DNA from: CAVPTL01 sp963729195
Lineage (GTDB): Bacteria; Actinomycetota; Thermoleophilia; Gaiellales; JAICJC01
NCBI GenBank assembly: GCA_963729195.1
Contig: CAVSNF010000019.1
Location: 1-64,000 of the forward strand
Length of the DNA stretch: 64,000 nucleotides
Direction: 5' to 3'
The translations under genes were made by a program, and so were the position numbers. Positions 1 to 9,260 of this stretch are shown here, piece after piece. Each line of letters opens with the position of its first letter. The first letter of the stretch is position 1. The notes beneath the pieces are model-generated. The model was not told the origin of the DNA and did not search any database. It saw only the letters and a program-made list of their open reading frames with translations.

Positions 1-193
1 GCCCCGAAAACGTTACGGCTTCTCTCCCGCGGTCTCGGCCTCGTCGCATCCGGCCCTGATCTTTTGGTCGTCTTCGCATCCTGGGAGCGCTACTGGGAAT
101 CGGTCAAGTACCGCTCTACCGGAGCTTGCGATCGCGCCGTACGTTGCACTTCCGATTGGACATTGTGACGACCTTGTGCTTGATTGTGTCGGT

Positions 194-737
194 ATGCCAC
201 GATCGATCGCTCTTGTTTTGACGCTCTTGCTTGTTGCTCCTGCGGCCGCTCAGGCCTCCTCGTATCATACCGGCCGAGGTACCTCAGCCGGACGTCGTCA
301 CGGTCGCCGATTCGGCCGCCGGGCAGTCGCTTCACCTGCGGGGAGTGCCGTACCAGTGGGCCGGCTCAACCCCCAGCGGATTCGACTGCTCAGGCTTCAC
401 CCGGTACGTGTACCTGCAGCTCGGCATCGAGCTTCCGCACTCGAGCTACGGCCAGTGGGACGCCGGTCGGCACGTGTCCAGATCCGAGCTTCTCCCGGGA
501 GATCTCGTGTTCTTCGACGGGCTCAACCACGTCGGCCTCTATCTGGGTCATGGGCGCTTCATCCACGCGCCGCACACCGGCACCGTGGTCTCCATCGACA
601 GCCTCAACACCGGCTGGTACGCCGACACGTATGTCGGTGCCGTCCGCGTGCACGGGTCACAACTGCCGCGCAGACATCACCACCACGCGGCGACGCGAAG
701 GCCAAGCGCGAGCTGTCGCGGCTGTTCGGGGTTGTGA
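194..737 (+). CDS. Secreted NlpC/P60 cysteine peptidase, frameshifted
   Basis: NlpC/P60 enzymes cut peptide cross-links of the cell wall outside the membrane. The catalytic core is clear: the Cys motif GFDCSGF, then NHVGLYLG supplying the conserved His, and HAPHTG. A classical signal peptide (MPRSIALVLTLLLVAPAAAQA, start ATG 194) lies in a different frame from the catalytic domain. The two join if one base is removed near 260-300. The start was chosen for the signal peptide; the alternative ATG at 231 is in the catalytic frame but lacks a secretion signal. About 180 residues, a normal length for a single-domain member. The His-rich, basic C-terminus after about residue 155 is unusual. Confidence 0.75.
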
Positions 738-810
738 TCCACCAGCTGACTCTGCCCGGCCCAACGAGGACGGCCGCCGCCTCATACGCGACGCGGAGTA
801 AGCTCGCCGG

Positions 811-1483
811 ATGGCGATCCGGATCGTCCTGGCTGAGGACAGCTATCTCGTGCGTGAGGGTGTCACCCGGATGCTCGAGCGCGAGCCGGAGATCGAGATC
901 GCGGGCGTGTGCAGCGACCTTGGCGGGCCTGACCGACTCGGTCGCGGACGCTGGTGCCGGACGTGGTGGTGACCGATGTGCGCATGCCTCCCGACTTCAC
1001 CGACGAGGGTATCCGCGCGGCGGCCTGGCTGCGGACACACCATCCCCAGATCGGCGTCGTCGTGCTGAGCCAGTTTGCCAACGCACGGTATGCGATCACG
1101 CTGTTCGAGCATGGCTCGGCCGGCCGGGCGTATCTGCTGAAGGAGCGGTTGGCCCACGTTGACGAGCTGACCGCTGCGATCCGCTCGGTCGCCGCCGGCG
1201 GCTCGGTGGTGGATGCGAGCATCGTCGACGCCCTGGTCGAGCCGCTCGGATGACCGCAGAGCAATCTCAGCTCGCCGATCTCACACCGCGGGAGCGGGAG
1301 ATTCTTTCGGAGATGGCCAAGGGCAAAAACAACGCCGGCATCGCCGCCGCGATGGTGATCACCGAGCGTTCGGTCGAGAAGTACATCCACTCGATCTTCG
1401 GGAAGCTCGGGCTTTCCTTCGAGATGGACACGCACAAGCGGGTCAAGGCGGTGCTGGTGTACCTCTCCGAGGCGGGTGAATAA
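811..1483 (+). CDS. NarL/LuxR-family response regulator, multiply frameshifted
   Basis: DNA-binding response regulator read in three or more frames. Receiver start MAIRIVLAEDSYLVREG at 811, receiver core PDVVVTDVRMPP (phospho-acceptor Asp) from 954, and LuxR HTH domain TPREREILSEMAKGKNN from 1250. The frames connect by deleting single bases near 928 and 950 and two bases near 1240. It is convergent with the histidine kinase at 1499-2784, its probable partner. Its stop TAA lies inside the palindromic repeat at 1476-1506. The domains are conserved across the breaks, so sequencing error is more likely than a pseudogene. Confidence 0.75.
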
Positions 1484-1506
1484 CGGTGCCTGGCACCGTT
1501 ATTCAC
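1476..1506. repeat. 31-bp palindromic repeat, copy 1
   Basis: Perfect palindrome: arm GTGAATAACGGTGCC, central T, then the exact reverse complement of the arm. It sits between two convergent genes and supplies the TAA stop of both, the response regulator on + and the kinase on -, each read as GAA-TAA. There is no U-tract, so it is not a classical intrinsic terminator, although the transcript would form a 15-bp hairpin. One of six copies in the window. Confidence 0.95.
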
Positions 1507-2784
1507 ACGGGATCGTGCCGTGCACCTTCGTGCCCAGGCCGGCGCCGGAGTCGACATCGAGGTGGCCGCCCAGGGCGGCCACCCGGTCGCTCATCCCTAC
1601 CAGCCCTGCCCCACCGTTGACTGCGGCGCGATCGAACCCCGGCCCATCGTCTGTGACCTCGAACTCGAGCCGTCCATCGATCTGTTCGAGGCGAATCGAC
1701 ACCTTTGTACCCTGCCCGGCGTGCTTGGCGGCATTCTGAAGCGCCTCCACGCAGCAGAAATACACCGCAGATTCGACATCCTGGGGATGACGCCCCACGC
1801 CGTCGGTCTCAAACACACCCTTAGTGGCGTTCGGTCAGACGCCACCCGCAACGCGTCCTCGAGTCCCCGCTGCTGAAGTAGCGGAGGGTAGATGCCGTGT
1901 GCCAGGTCACGCAGGTCGCGCATGGCGGCTTCGATGTCCTCGCCCAGCCGTCCCAGCAGCTCGGCCGCACGCTCGGGTTCGGAGTCGGCCAGATCGCGAG
2001 CGATCCTGAGGTTGACCGAGATCGCCACCAGGTGCTGCTGGGCGCCGTCATGCAGGTCGCGTTCGATCCGGCGGCGTTCGGCATCTCCTGCCGCGACCAC
2101 CCGTGCTCGCGAGAACCGCAGGTCGTCCGCTCGCCGGGCGTTTTGGAGCGTCAGGCCAACCTGCCGGGTGAGATCTGCCAGCGCCTGCTCCTGGGCGACC
2201 GTCAGTTCCTCCTGCCCATCGGCAAGCTCGATCACGATCAGCCCCAGCAGCTCGCCGGGCTGTCGGATCACCGCCGCGCGGAGGCTGCGTTCCGGCCGTC
2301 CCTCGAGCATTCCCGGCAACCACACCCGCAACCATGCCGGGCCGGCGAGGTGGGCGCCCAGCATCGCCTTGGCTTCAGCCGAAGCGATGTCCACACGGCG
2401 CGGCGGCCGGTACGGATCGCATGCGGCCAGCTCGAGCCTCAGCCCGTCGAATGTCCACACCTCGGCTGCGGCCAGCCCGAATACGGCTCGCAGTGACTGG
2501 GCCACCTCGGTTAGCAGGTCGTCCAGCGGCAGCGGTTGGGCCAGGCGCCCCCCGGCTGCCTCCAGCACGTCTCGGGGGTCGCCGCCGCGGTCGCCCCCGA
2601 GCCGAGAGAGTCGTTGGCGCAGTGGTTGGAACGCGACCCCCGAAACGGCGACGGCGATCAGCGCCACCGCGACCAGCCCACGCTCACCGGTGGTGGGGGA
2701 GTGCCCCAGCACGAGCACCATCACCAACCCAGCCGAAACCACAAGGCAGCCGATCGCCAAAGCACCGGCAAGCCGGGGGCTCAT
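1499..2784 (-). CDS. Sensor histidine kinase (HisKA_3/HATPase), one frameshift
   Basis: About 430 residues. Two N-terminal membrane helices (from MSPRLAGALAIGCLVVSAGL), a GAF-like middle region, then a HisKA_3 dimerisation box ERRRIERDLHDGAQQHL with the phospho-His, and an HATPase domain with ALQNAAKHAG and DDGPGFD. The frame changes near 1815 (plus two or minus one base). ATG at 2784 overlaps the stop of the FtsX permease by 4 nt, so kinase and exporter form one operon. The stop TAA is inside palindrome copy 1. The likely partner is the convergent LuxR-type regulator. Confidence 0.85.
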
Positions 2785-5162
2785 TCGGCGCGGAGGGCCT
2801 GCGCGGCCCGGGTATGAGCTGCGCTTCGACCGGGCATGATCGCGGTGACGCCTGCAATCACAAGCGCCGCCGGGATCACCGCCATCAGCAGCGGCATCGG
2901 CTGGACAGTGACCTGAAGGACGCCCATCTCCCCGGCGATTCGCGTCCACAGCCAGCTTCCGATCGTCACCCCCAGCGGAATGCCGATCGCGACCGCGATG
3001 GTCGCCACGAGAATCGCCTGCCACATGACGGTCATCAGCAGCTGCGATCGCACGAAGCCCACCGTCTTGAGGACGGCCAGGTCGCGGCGGCGGTCGCGCA
3101 CCGACGCCACCAGTGAGTGAGCCAGGGCAACCACGGCTACGGCGACTGCGATTGCCGCGATCGCGTAGGCAAGCGAGCCGCGCCGGGAGGTATCGGAGAC
3201 CTCCTCGGGCGGCACCGAGTGAAACACCACCATCCCTCCCCCGTTGAGGTTGGCCAGCCCAGCGGCGGTGCTGACCCCAGGAGCCAGGCGCACCCGGAAA
3301 AGGCTGGCGAAGCTGTTGTGAACCAGCCGCTTCAACCCGGCGATCGTGACTGCAGCACCGTCGCCCAGCCCGTTCGTGGACGACGGCGGCAACAGACCCT
3401 CGCCGACCACGCGCATGCGCGCCGATCGTCGGTGCCTGCGGGCAACGACCCATGACCCAATGTGCGCGTGCAGCGACGCCATCGTCTGGCGTGCCAGAAG
3501 GATCTCGCCCGCGGATCGGGGAGCGCGTCCCGACTCGACGGTCGGTGTCACCGATCCGCGGGTCATCGCCTGGACGCCCGTCTGCTCACCATCAATGTGA
3601 AGCGTGGTGGCGGTGGCGCCTTCGGCGAACGCGCTCACGGCAGGGTCGGAATCGAGGAATGCCACCTCCGAGGGCTGGGTCGATCCGCCCTCACCGATCT
3701 CGAGATCCCAGTTCTGGCCGTACAGCGGCGGGTTTGCCAGGAGATGGCCGAAGCTCGCGGTCACCACGATTGCAATGCACACCGCCGCCACCGCGACGGT
3801 GGCGCCCACCATCGTCGTACCGATAGACGCGCGCGCCGCTCCGCGATCGAATGCCCCGCTCAGTCCGGCCGCGGCTGTCAGCGGCAGCCGCCGCAGACGT
3901 CGATCCAGGCCGTCGGCGACCGGTGAGCGGGGAACCGACCTGAGCCGGACGGCCATTCGCCAGGTGACCAATCCGGAGGCGAGCGTGCACACCAGCACGA
4001 TTGCAAGCGCGCCGATGGTGACCACCGCGGCATCGACGGCAACTCCAGGTGAGGGCTCCAGCGTGTGCGCGCGCCCCACCGGAAACAAGGGCGAGAGACC
4101 GATTGCGACCGCGACTGCGAGTGTCGCAGCCACGAGCCCCACCACCGCCCCTTGGGCCGCGCCCAGCCATACCAGCTGCCGGCGGCGCATGCCCACCGCC
4201 CGCAGCACGTCCCAGTCGCGCGAGCCGCCCGCCGCCTGGCGGGCAAGCAACGTCACGGTCAACGCCAGCATCGCGAGCGCACCGACGATCGCCACCGCCC
4301 ACACCATCCTGGTCTCGAGATCCACGGCATGCTGGGCGGCGGTGGTGCTGTCCGAGTTGGCTATGAAGTCGAAGTTGGCGTCACCGGCGATCCTCTCCAC
4401 CCCAGTGTTGAACGCCGGAACATCCGCTTCTGCGTCACGCAGTGCGAACGTGTCGGCGCGCACCCACGCTTGCAACCGCCCGCGATCGTGGGCACGGTAG
4501 AACGCCGGCGAGAGCCAGATTCCGGGGCTCTCGAGGCTGGTCGCCACGCCCACCACGTGGAGCATTACCAGTGGGCCACTGTCGTAGGAGCCTGGGGGCT
4601 GGTCGAAGCCGAAATCCTTCTTGGCGCGATCGATTCGCTCCATGAACTGTTTCTTGGCGAAACGCAGATCGAAGCTGTCGCCGACGCCGTAGCCCAAGAT
4701 CCTGGCAGACGCGGGGTCGAGCATCACCTCGTCGGGGTTCGATGGGTTGGGCCGCCTGCCACTGAGCACCACCGGCCGGTCGAGCCGACGCTCCTCCGCC
4801 GACCCGACCGGCTCGTACACGTTCAGCTGGTCGGGGCTCTCGGCCGGCCAGACGATGTCGCCAGAACGGGTGCGGCCGTCGATCACCAGAAAGTCTGTTC
4901 GCCCCGCGGCGGAGACCTGCGGCAGCCGAGCCACCTCCTTGGCGGCGACCCTCGATTTGCCGTAGTAGTACCCGCTCTCGATCACGGCATCGGCGCGGTG
5001 AGTTGCCTGGGAGAGCCTGGCGGCGACCGAGTCAGCCCGCCGAGCGCCCGCGACCCCCGCCATCACCGCCCCGCTTCCGAGCGCCACCACGATCGCCACC
5101 ACCAGCCACGCCCCCCAGTGGGCACGCAGCTCGGTTCGAAGGCGAAAAAGGACGATCGTCAC
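2781..5162 (-). CDS. ABC transporter permease, FtsX/MacB-like
   Basis: 793 residues. N-terminal membrane helix (WGAWLVVAIVVALGSGAVM), a large extracytoplasmic domain (about residues 45-285), three helices around residues 290-410, a second long periplasm-facing segment, and three C-terminal helices. This is the layout of double FtsX-domain permeases that work with a MacB/LolD-type ATPase in export or mechanotransmission. GTG start at 5162 overlaps the predicted ATPase stop (TGTGA). No substrate can be read from sequence; the coupled kinase suggests a stress- or antibiotic-sensing exporter. Confidence 0.88.
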   Translation of the reverse strand: MTIVLFRLRTELRAHWGAWLVVAIVVALGSGAVMAGVAGARRADSVAARLSQATHRADAVIESGYYYGKSRVAAKEVARLPQVSAAGRTDFLVIDGRTRSGDIVWPAESPDQLNVYEPVGSAEERRLDRPVVLSGRRPNPSNPDEVMLDPASARILGYGVGDSFDLRFAKKQFMERIDRAKKDFGFDQPPGSYDSGPLVMLHVVGVATSLESPGIWLSPAFYRAHDRGRLQAWVRADTFALRDAEADVPAFNTGVERIAGDANFDFIANSDSTTAAQHAVDLETRMVWAVAIVGALAMLALTVTLLARQAAGGSRDWDVLRAVGMRRRQLVWLGAAQGAVVGLVAATLAVAVAIGLSPLFPVGRAHTLEPSPGVAVDAAVVTIGALAIVLVCTLASGLVTWRMAVRLRSVPRSPVADGLDRRLRRLPLTAAAGLSGAFDRGAARASIGTTMVGATVAVAAVCIAIVVTASFGHLLANPPLYGQNWDLEIGEGGSTQPSEVAFLDSDPAVSAFAEGATATTLHIDGEQTGVQAMTRGSVTPTVESGRAPRSAGEILLARQTMASLHAHIGSWVVARRHRRSARMRVVGEGLLPPSSTNGLGDGAAVTIAGLKRLVHNSFASLFRVRLAPGVSTAAGLANLNGGGMVVFHSVPPEEVSDTSRRGSLAYAIAAIAVAVAVVALAHSLVASVRDRRRDLAVLKTVGFVRSQLLMTVMWQAILVATIAVAIGIPLGVTIGSWLWTRIAGEMGVLQVTVQPMPLLMAVIPAALVIAGVTAIMPGRSAAHTRAAQALRAE

Positions 5163-5883
5163 AGCGCCGCCGCGCCGTGCGGGGGAGCTCCCGCTCGACG
5201 CTCACCCCATCGCTGAGCCGGCCGTCGCGCATCTCGACTATCCGGGATGCGCCTGCGCCGACCGCGGGGTCGTGCGTGACCAGCAGGATCGATTGACCGC
5301 TTCGGTTGAGGCGGCGGAACAGCTCCAGGATCTCGGCGCCGCCGTCGGAGTCGAGGGCACCCGTGGGCTCGTCGGCGAGCAGCAGCGTGGGCTCGTTGGC
5401 GAGTGCGCGTGCGATCGCCAGCCGCTGGCGTTCGCCTCCCGAGAGCACTCCCGGCCGCACCTCGGCTCTGTCGACCAGACCGAGCAGATCGAGCAGGTCG
5501 CGCCCGCGGGCCTCGGCGGCGCGGCGCCCGGAGCCGCGCGCCATTGCCGGCAGCGCAACGTTTTCCAGCGCGCTCATGGTGTCGAGCAGGTTGAAGAACT
5601 GAAACACCATCCCGACGTGGCTGCGGCGCATCACGGTCAACTCGTCCTCGCTGCGTCCCACCAGCGGTTCTCCGGCGACGGTGATCTCTCCGCTGGTGGG
5701 CACATCGAGGCCCGCGACCAGATTCAGGAGCGTCGACTTGCCGCAGCCGGAGGGGCCCATCACCGCGACAAACTCGCCCTCTGTGAGATCGAGGTCGACA
5801 CCGCGGAGTGCTCGCACCGGTGCGGACTCGGCATCGAACACTTTGCGCAAGCCGCGCACACGCAGGGCGGGCTGGCCGGACAT
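5159..5883 (-). CDS. ABC transporter ATP-binding protein (LolD/MacB type)
   Basis: Walker A GPSGCGKSTL, Q-loop MVFQFFNLLDTM, signature LSGGERQRLAIARAL and Walker B LLLADEPTGALDS identify a MacB/LolD-type ATPase of about 240 residues. Start ATG 5883 (MSGQPALRVRGL) fits the family. The literal frame has no stop until 5032, deep inside the permease gene. Removing one C from the CCCCC run near 5185-5190 yields an ending ELPHGAAAL with TGA at 5159, overlapping the permease GTG in the usual coupled way. I take that as the true end. Confidence 0.88.
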
Positions 5884-6036
5884 GTCCGTATCTCCCCACA
5901 CCGTGCGTTTTGTGTCAAGGGCGCCACCCTCCCGCCGATCCGGGGTGGTGGCCTCCCCCCGGCCTCCATGGCTGCACGGTTTCGTGGTAGCGCTCGAGCG
6001 GGCTATCACCCACCCACTGCCGACATCGGAGGTTCC

Positions 6037-7143
6037 ATGAAGCGAGAGATCAGACAATCAGCAGTCGCGGTGGGCCTGGCGATGCTCGTGGTGTGGGCGG
6101 TGGGCTGCGGCTCCACCGCCGACGGCGCCGCGGTGCACCGTCTTCCGCGCGCCACGCATGTCCCAATGGGAGCGCCCGAGGACATCGCGTTTGACGGCCG
6201 CGGCAACATGTACGTGTCCGAGTTCACCGGAAACGTCATCGACAAGGTCAACCGGGCGGGTCGGCTCAAGGTGATTGCCGGCACCGGTGCGGCGAACTAC
6301 TCCGGCGACGGCGGCCCCGCTACCCACGCCGACCTGAATGCTCCGACCGGACTGATCAGCGAGCCTGACGGCAGCCTGCTGGTGGCAGACCACCACAACG
6401 GCTGCATCCGCCGGATCACCGCCACCGGGGTGATCTCGAGCATCGTTGGCCGATGTGGGCACGAGGGGTTCTCGGGTGACGGCGGCCCGGCCACGAAGGC
6501 CATGCTCAATGATCCGATCGGGATTGCCCAGGATCCGGCCGGCAACCTCTACATTGCCGACGAGCAGAACCATCGTCTGCGCCGGGTGGGCCGCGACGGC
6601 ATCATCACCACCGTTGCCGGCGGCGGCAATCTGCACATCGAACAGGCACCCGATGGGACGCTGGGCACGAAGGTGTGGCTGCGCCACCCGTCCTATCTGG
6701 CAATCGACCCTGCCGGCAACGTGTACATGTCCGACTTCTGGGCGAACGTTGTGATCAGGATCAGCCCGGCGGGCCGGATTACCCACGTCGCCGGGTCGGG
6801 GGCCAAGGGCTTCTCGGGTGACGGCGGCCCTGCCACGCGTGCCCGGCTTGACTTCCCCACGGGGCTGGCATTGACGAAGTCCGGCGACCTGTACGTCTCC
6901 GACTCGTTGAACAATCGCATCCGCCTGGTCTCCCGCGAGGGGATCATCACCACCGTCGCAGGCGCCGGCCCGACCGGCTTCTCGGGAGATGGGGGCGCGG
7001 CCACCAAGGCCCGGATGAACGCCCCTTCCGGAATCGCATTGGGTCCCCGGGGAACGCTGTTCATCACCGATCAAGGCAATAACGTCGTACGGGTACTCAG
7101 TCGGGGCGGAGTGATCACCAGAGTCGCGGGAGTTGCTCCATGA
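6037..7143 (+). CDS. NHL-repeat beta-propeller lipoprotein
   Basis: 368 residues. The signal peptide ends in a lipobox-like AVGC, so a lipid-anchored exported protein is likely. Five or six NHL-type repeats follow, several carrying the near-identical block FSGDGGPAT followed by a LYVADxxNxRIR-type strand. This is a six-bladed propeller architecture. The ATG is preceded by GGAGG at 6028-6032. The last 4 nt overlap the next gene, so the two are probably co-translated. NHL propellers bind ligands or act as lactonase-like enzymes; no catalytic residues can be assigned. Confidence 0.88.
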   Translation: MKREIRQSAVAVGLAMLVVWAVGCGSTADGAAVHRLPRATHVPMGAPEDIAFDGRGNMYVSEFTGNVIDKVNRAGRLKVIAGTGAANYSGDGGPATHADLNAPTGLISEPDGSLLVADHHNGCIRRITATGVISSIVGRCGHEGFSGDGGPATKAMLNDPIGIAQDPAGNLYIADEQNHRLRRVGRDGIITTVAGGGNLHIEQAPDGTLGTKVWLRHPSYLAIDPAGNVYMSDFWANVVIRISPAGRITHVAGSGAKGFSGDGGPATRARLDFPTGLALTKSGDLYVSDSLNNRIRLVSREGIITTVAGAGPTGFSGDGGAATKARMNAPSGIALGPRGTLFITDQGNNVVRVLSRGGVITRVAGVAP

Positions 7144-7775
7144 CCCCCCAGCAGGCGAGCCAGATCATGCGTCGATCGCTGGCGGTGTCGATGATCGCAG
7201 TCGGGATCATGGCTGCGCCGACGGTGGCTTCGGCCATCCTCGTTCCCGGGCCGATGACGCTCGTGCACGTGCACGCGTCGTCGTACTCCCCGAACCTCGC
7301 GGAGCAGGAGTTCATCGTTTCGTGGAGCTTCCGGGGTCTCCCCGGATCGACCACCCGCTCGGTGACCGACTCCAGCGGCATGAACCTGTTCGACTCCGGG
7401 CTTCGGGGCAGCCTCGGTGCTGCATACGCGTTCCGATTCCGGGGCGCGGGCACCTATCCGTACCACTCGAGCAATCTGACATCGATGAAGGGCACGATCA
7501 CCGATTCCATGAGCCAAGGCAGGGCCAAGAGAACCCACACCCCGACATTCATCATCGGGTTTGGGGGGACGCGCTCTCCCAGCTTTCGTGAGGACGTCCA
7601 GATCAAACCGCCGGGTGCCACCAGCTTCCGATGGTGGAGGTACGGCACCAAAGCCGGCTGGGGGACGTTCGTGCCAGCGAACCGCGGCGTGTATGTGTTC
7701 CGCGCCCGGCTGCGGCGGATCCGCACCGGCAAGACCTCGTTGTTTTCACCCCCGCTGGAGGTCAAAGCACCGTAG
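7140..7775 (+). CDS. Exported cupredoxin-like protein lacking the Cys ligand
   Basis: 211 residues with a signal peptide (MAAPTVASA near residue 30). The central part resembles a plastocyanin-type fold: FIVSWSFRG strand, then GTYPYHSSNLTSMKGTI where copper proteins have YxYHCxxHxxMxG. Here the Cys is Ser and the second His is missing, so type-1 copper binding is unlikely. A second beta-rich half with a Trp-rich patch (SFRWWRYGTKAGWGTF) follows. ATGA overlap with the NHL lipoprotein suggests the two act together at the cell surface. Family assignment is inference from motif spacing. Confidence 0.6.
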   Translation: MTPQQASQIMRRSLAVSMIAVGIMAAPTVASAILVPGPMTLVHVHASSYSPNLAEQEFIVSWSFRGLPGSTTRSVTDSSGMNLFDSGLRGSLGAAYAFRFRGAGTYPYHSSNLTSMKGTITDSMSQGRAKRTHTPTFIIGFGGTRSPSFREDVQIKPPGATSFRWWRYGTKAGWGTFVPANRGVYVFRARLRRIRTGKTSLFSPPLEVKAP

Positions 7776-7798
7776 ACAGCAGGCCACCCGTTAACGGG

Positions 7799-7833
7799 CA
7801 GTGGCCGCGACGAGGGAGCGCGGCCACTGTTTT
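7799..7833 (+). terminator. Rho-independent terminator
   Basis: Perfect 11-bp stem CAGTGGCCGCG / CGCGGCCACTG (7799-7809 with 7819-7829), 9-nt loop, followed directly by TTTT. It lies 24 nt past the cupredoxin-like gene and ends the NHL operon before the convergent pilin gene. Confidence 0.88.
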
Positions 7834-7862
7834 GGGGGGCGTTCTGGAAGAAGTCGGTGCGA

Positions 7863-8030
7863 CTAAAGAATGCCGATGACGCTGGTCAGCTGGGCGCTGA
7901 TGGCGTCGCTCAAAAGGCCAAGGGTGACGACCACGGCGATGGTGATCACGGCCAGCACGACTGCGTACTCGGCCATCGTCTGGCCGGATTCGTCGGCCGC
8001 GGAAACGTTTGAGAGGAACCGCTCGATCAT
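7863..8030 (-). CDS. flp: Flp/Fap-type pilin A
   Basis: 55-residue pilin precursor. Short leader MIERFLSNVSAADESGQ, then the conserved TMAEYAVVLAVI hydrophobic N-terminus with the Glu typical of type IVb pilins, ending LTSVIGIL. TadV/CpaA-type peptidases cleave just before such a hydrophobic segment; no such peptidase gene is in the window. Start ATG 8028-8030 has GGAGG upstream with an 8-nt spacer. A paralogue lies at 8891-9088 and the assembly machinery at 11-22 kb, on the same strand. Confidence 0.9.
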   Translation of the reverse strand: MIERFLSNVSAADESGQTMAEYAVVLAVITIAVVVTLGLLSDAISAQLTSVIGIL

Positions 8031-8170
8031 TGTGATGCCTCCAGGGGAGAGGGTGACATCTCGAACGTACGGGTTGTTTCAATCCGTGCAAGATGCTCGG
8101 AGTGAATTTCCCCCGATCGAGGGATCAAGTGCGCGATGTGTTGGCCGTGACCGAGTGGCAGCGCCCCGGC

Positions 8171-8485
8171 CTACTCGTCGAGCTTCTCGTTGATCGGGTC
8201 GATCACATGCTCACGCACGCCCTGGCCCAGCCGTGCCGCCGCCGAGGGGTCGTCTGAGTCGGCGGATCCGGAGTCGGCGGGTTCGATCACCTCGATCGAG
8301 ACGATCGCGAAGGGCGAGTACGACTTGCCGGTGCCCGGCACCTGAAACCAGTGCGAGTGCACGATCGTCTGGCGGATCTGCTCCAACGTGTTCTCCGCGG
8401 TGTCATGCTCGGGCACGGTCCATTCGTGTCGGTAGCCGTCCGAAAAGGAGACACGGACGAGCTGGTTCGTGGCGGTTGCCATCAC
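8171..8485 (-). CDS. Conserved-looking small protein, function unknown
   Basis: 104 residues, start GTG 8485 or ATG 8482, preceded by a strong AGGAGGG. No signal peptide or membrane helix. The first 70 residues look globular (LVRVSFSDGYRHEWTVPEHD, then SYSPFAIVSIEVIEP); the tail is acidic and low in complexity (DSGSADSDDP). I do not recognise the family. It is divergent from the winged-helix regulator at 8547, with 61 nt between starts, so it is a plausible target of that regulator. Confidence 0.7.
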   Translation of the reverse strand: MMATATNQLVRVSFSDGYRHEWTVPEHDTAENTLEQIRQTIVHSHWFQVPGTGKSYSPFAIVSIEVIEPADSGSADSDDPSAAARLGQGVREHVIDPINEKLDE

Positions 8486-8546
8486 TACACCCTCCTTGAA
8501 ACTCTCCTGAATACTTTTTCAGTGTTGTGGGTACCGTACAGGCCAG

Positions 8547-8894
8547 ATGAGCAACGACCTCGGCAGAATCGCCCGCAGCCACCGCTGGACATTCTTCACC
8601 AACCATGCGGTGGTGTTGCTGCTGATCGCCGAAGCGCCTGACGCCACCACCGCTCGGATCGCCGAGTTGGCGGGCATCAGCCGGCGGGCGGTGCAGATGA
8701 TCGTGCGCGACCTCGAGGAGGCCGGCTACATCACCCGCGAGCGGGTGGGACGTCGCAACCGCTACGGCATCCGCAGGGAGTCGCAGCTGCGGCACGCCGT
8801 GCTGCGCGATCGGGCCAACGTGGGCGAACTGCTCGAGGCTCTGGGCACGAGTGTCAGCGTCGCCGCCCCCGCGCACTCCGCCGCCGAACTCTAG
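8547..8894 (+). CDS. Winged-helix transcriptional regulator (MarR/ArsR-like)
   Basis: 115 residues. A compact winged-helix DNA-binding domain spans almost the whole chain: TTARIAELAGISRRAVQMIV is the helix-turn-helix and YITRERVGRRNRYGI the wing. No effector domain or metal-binding Cys pair is visible, so the signal is unknown. It lies divergent to the gene at 8171-8485 and between the two pilin genes. Its stop TAG overlaps the stop of pilin B on the other strand in the palindrome TCTAGA. Confidence 0.82.
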   Translation: MSNDLGRIARSHRWTFFTNHAVVLLLIAEAPDATTARIAELAGISRRAVQMIVRDLEEAGYITRERVGRRNRYGIRRESQLRHAVLRDRANVGELLEALGTSVSVAAPAHSAAEL

Positions 8895-9088
8895 AGAATG
8901 CCGATGACGCTGGTGAGCTTGCCTTTGATGGCTGTGCTCAAAAGGCCCAGTGTGACGACCACGGCGATCGTGATGACGGCCAGCACGACCGCATACTCAG
9001 CCATCGTCTGAGCGGTCTCGGCTCGCAGTTCGGTGGATATCCGGCGGATTGTCTCGCCTCCAGAGGGGTGGGCACGTTCCCCTGTCAT
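8891..9088 (-). CDS. flp: Flp/Fap-type pilin B
   Basis: Paralogue of pilin A with an almost identical hydrophobic segment (TMAEYAVVLAVITIAVVVTL) and the same LTSVIGIL ending. The start is uncertain. ATG at 9088 gives a 65-residue protein with an odd 25-residue leader. The GGAGG that precedes the ATG in pilin A is conserved here, but the ATG at the matching place is gone (ACA-ATC-CGC instead of ACA-ATG-ATC). Either it starts at an AUC/AUA codon or at the upstream ATG, or three bases were lost. Confidence 0.85.
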   Translation of the reverse strand: MTGERAHPSGGETIRRISTELRAETAQTMAEYAVVLAVITIAVVVTLGLLSTAIKGKLTSVIGIL

Positions 9089-9260
9089 CGACCGATCTGG
9101 CATCCCATAAAATGCGAAATGATCTTCGCCTTTTGGGTGGATCGCAGCGATTGGAGAATGATGAGTCGGCGGACGCCTTTGAAGGGCCTTCACATGGTGC
9201 CGCCGTATACTCACCCGAGGCCCGTTTCGGCGTGTCTCGGGAAGCGAGCGAGGAGTCTGT

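Noticed and set aside
176..1162. 328-codon plus-strand open frame
   Set aside because: Apart from the signal peptide (194-260) and a few receiver residues it is low-complexity Arg-rich shadow of the NlpC and response-regulator genes.
1597..3453. 618-codon minus-strand open frame
   Set aside because: Only the part from 2784 down is the histidine kinase; the upstream 220 codons are a shifted-frame shadow of the FtsX permease 3' end.
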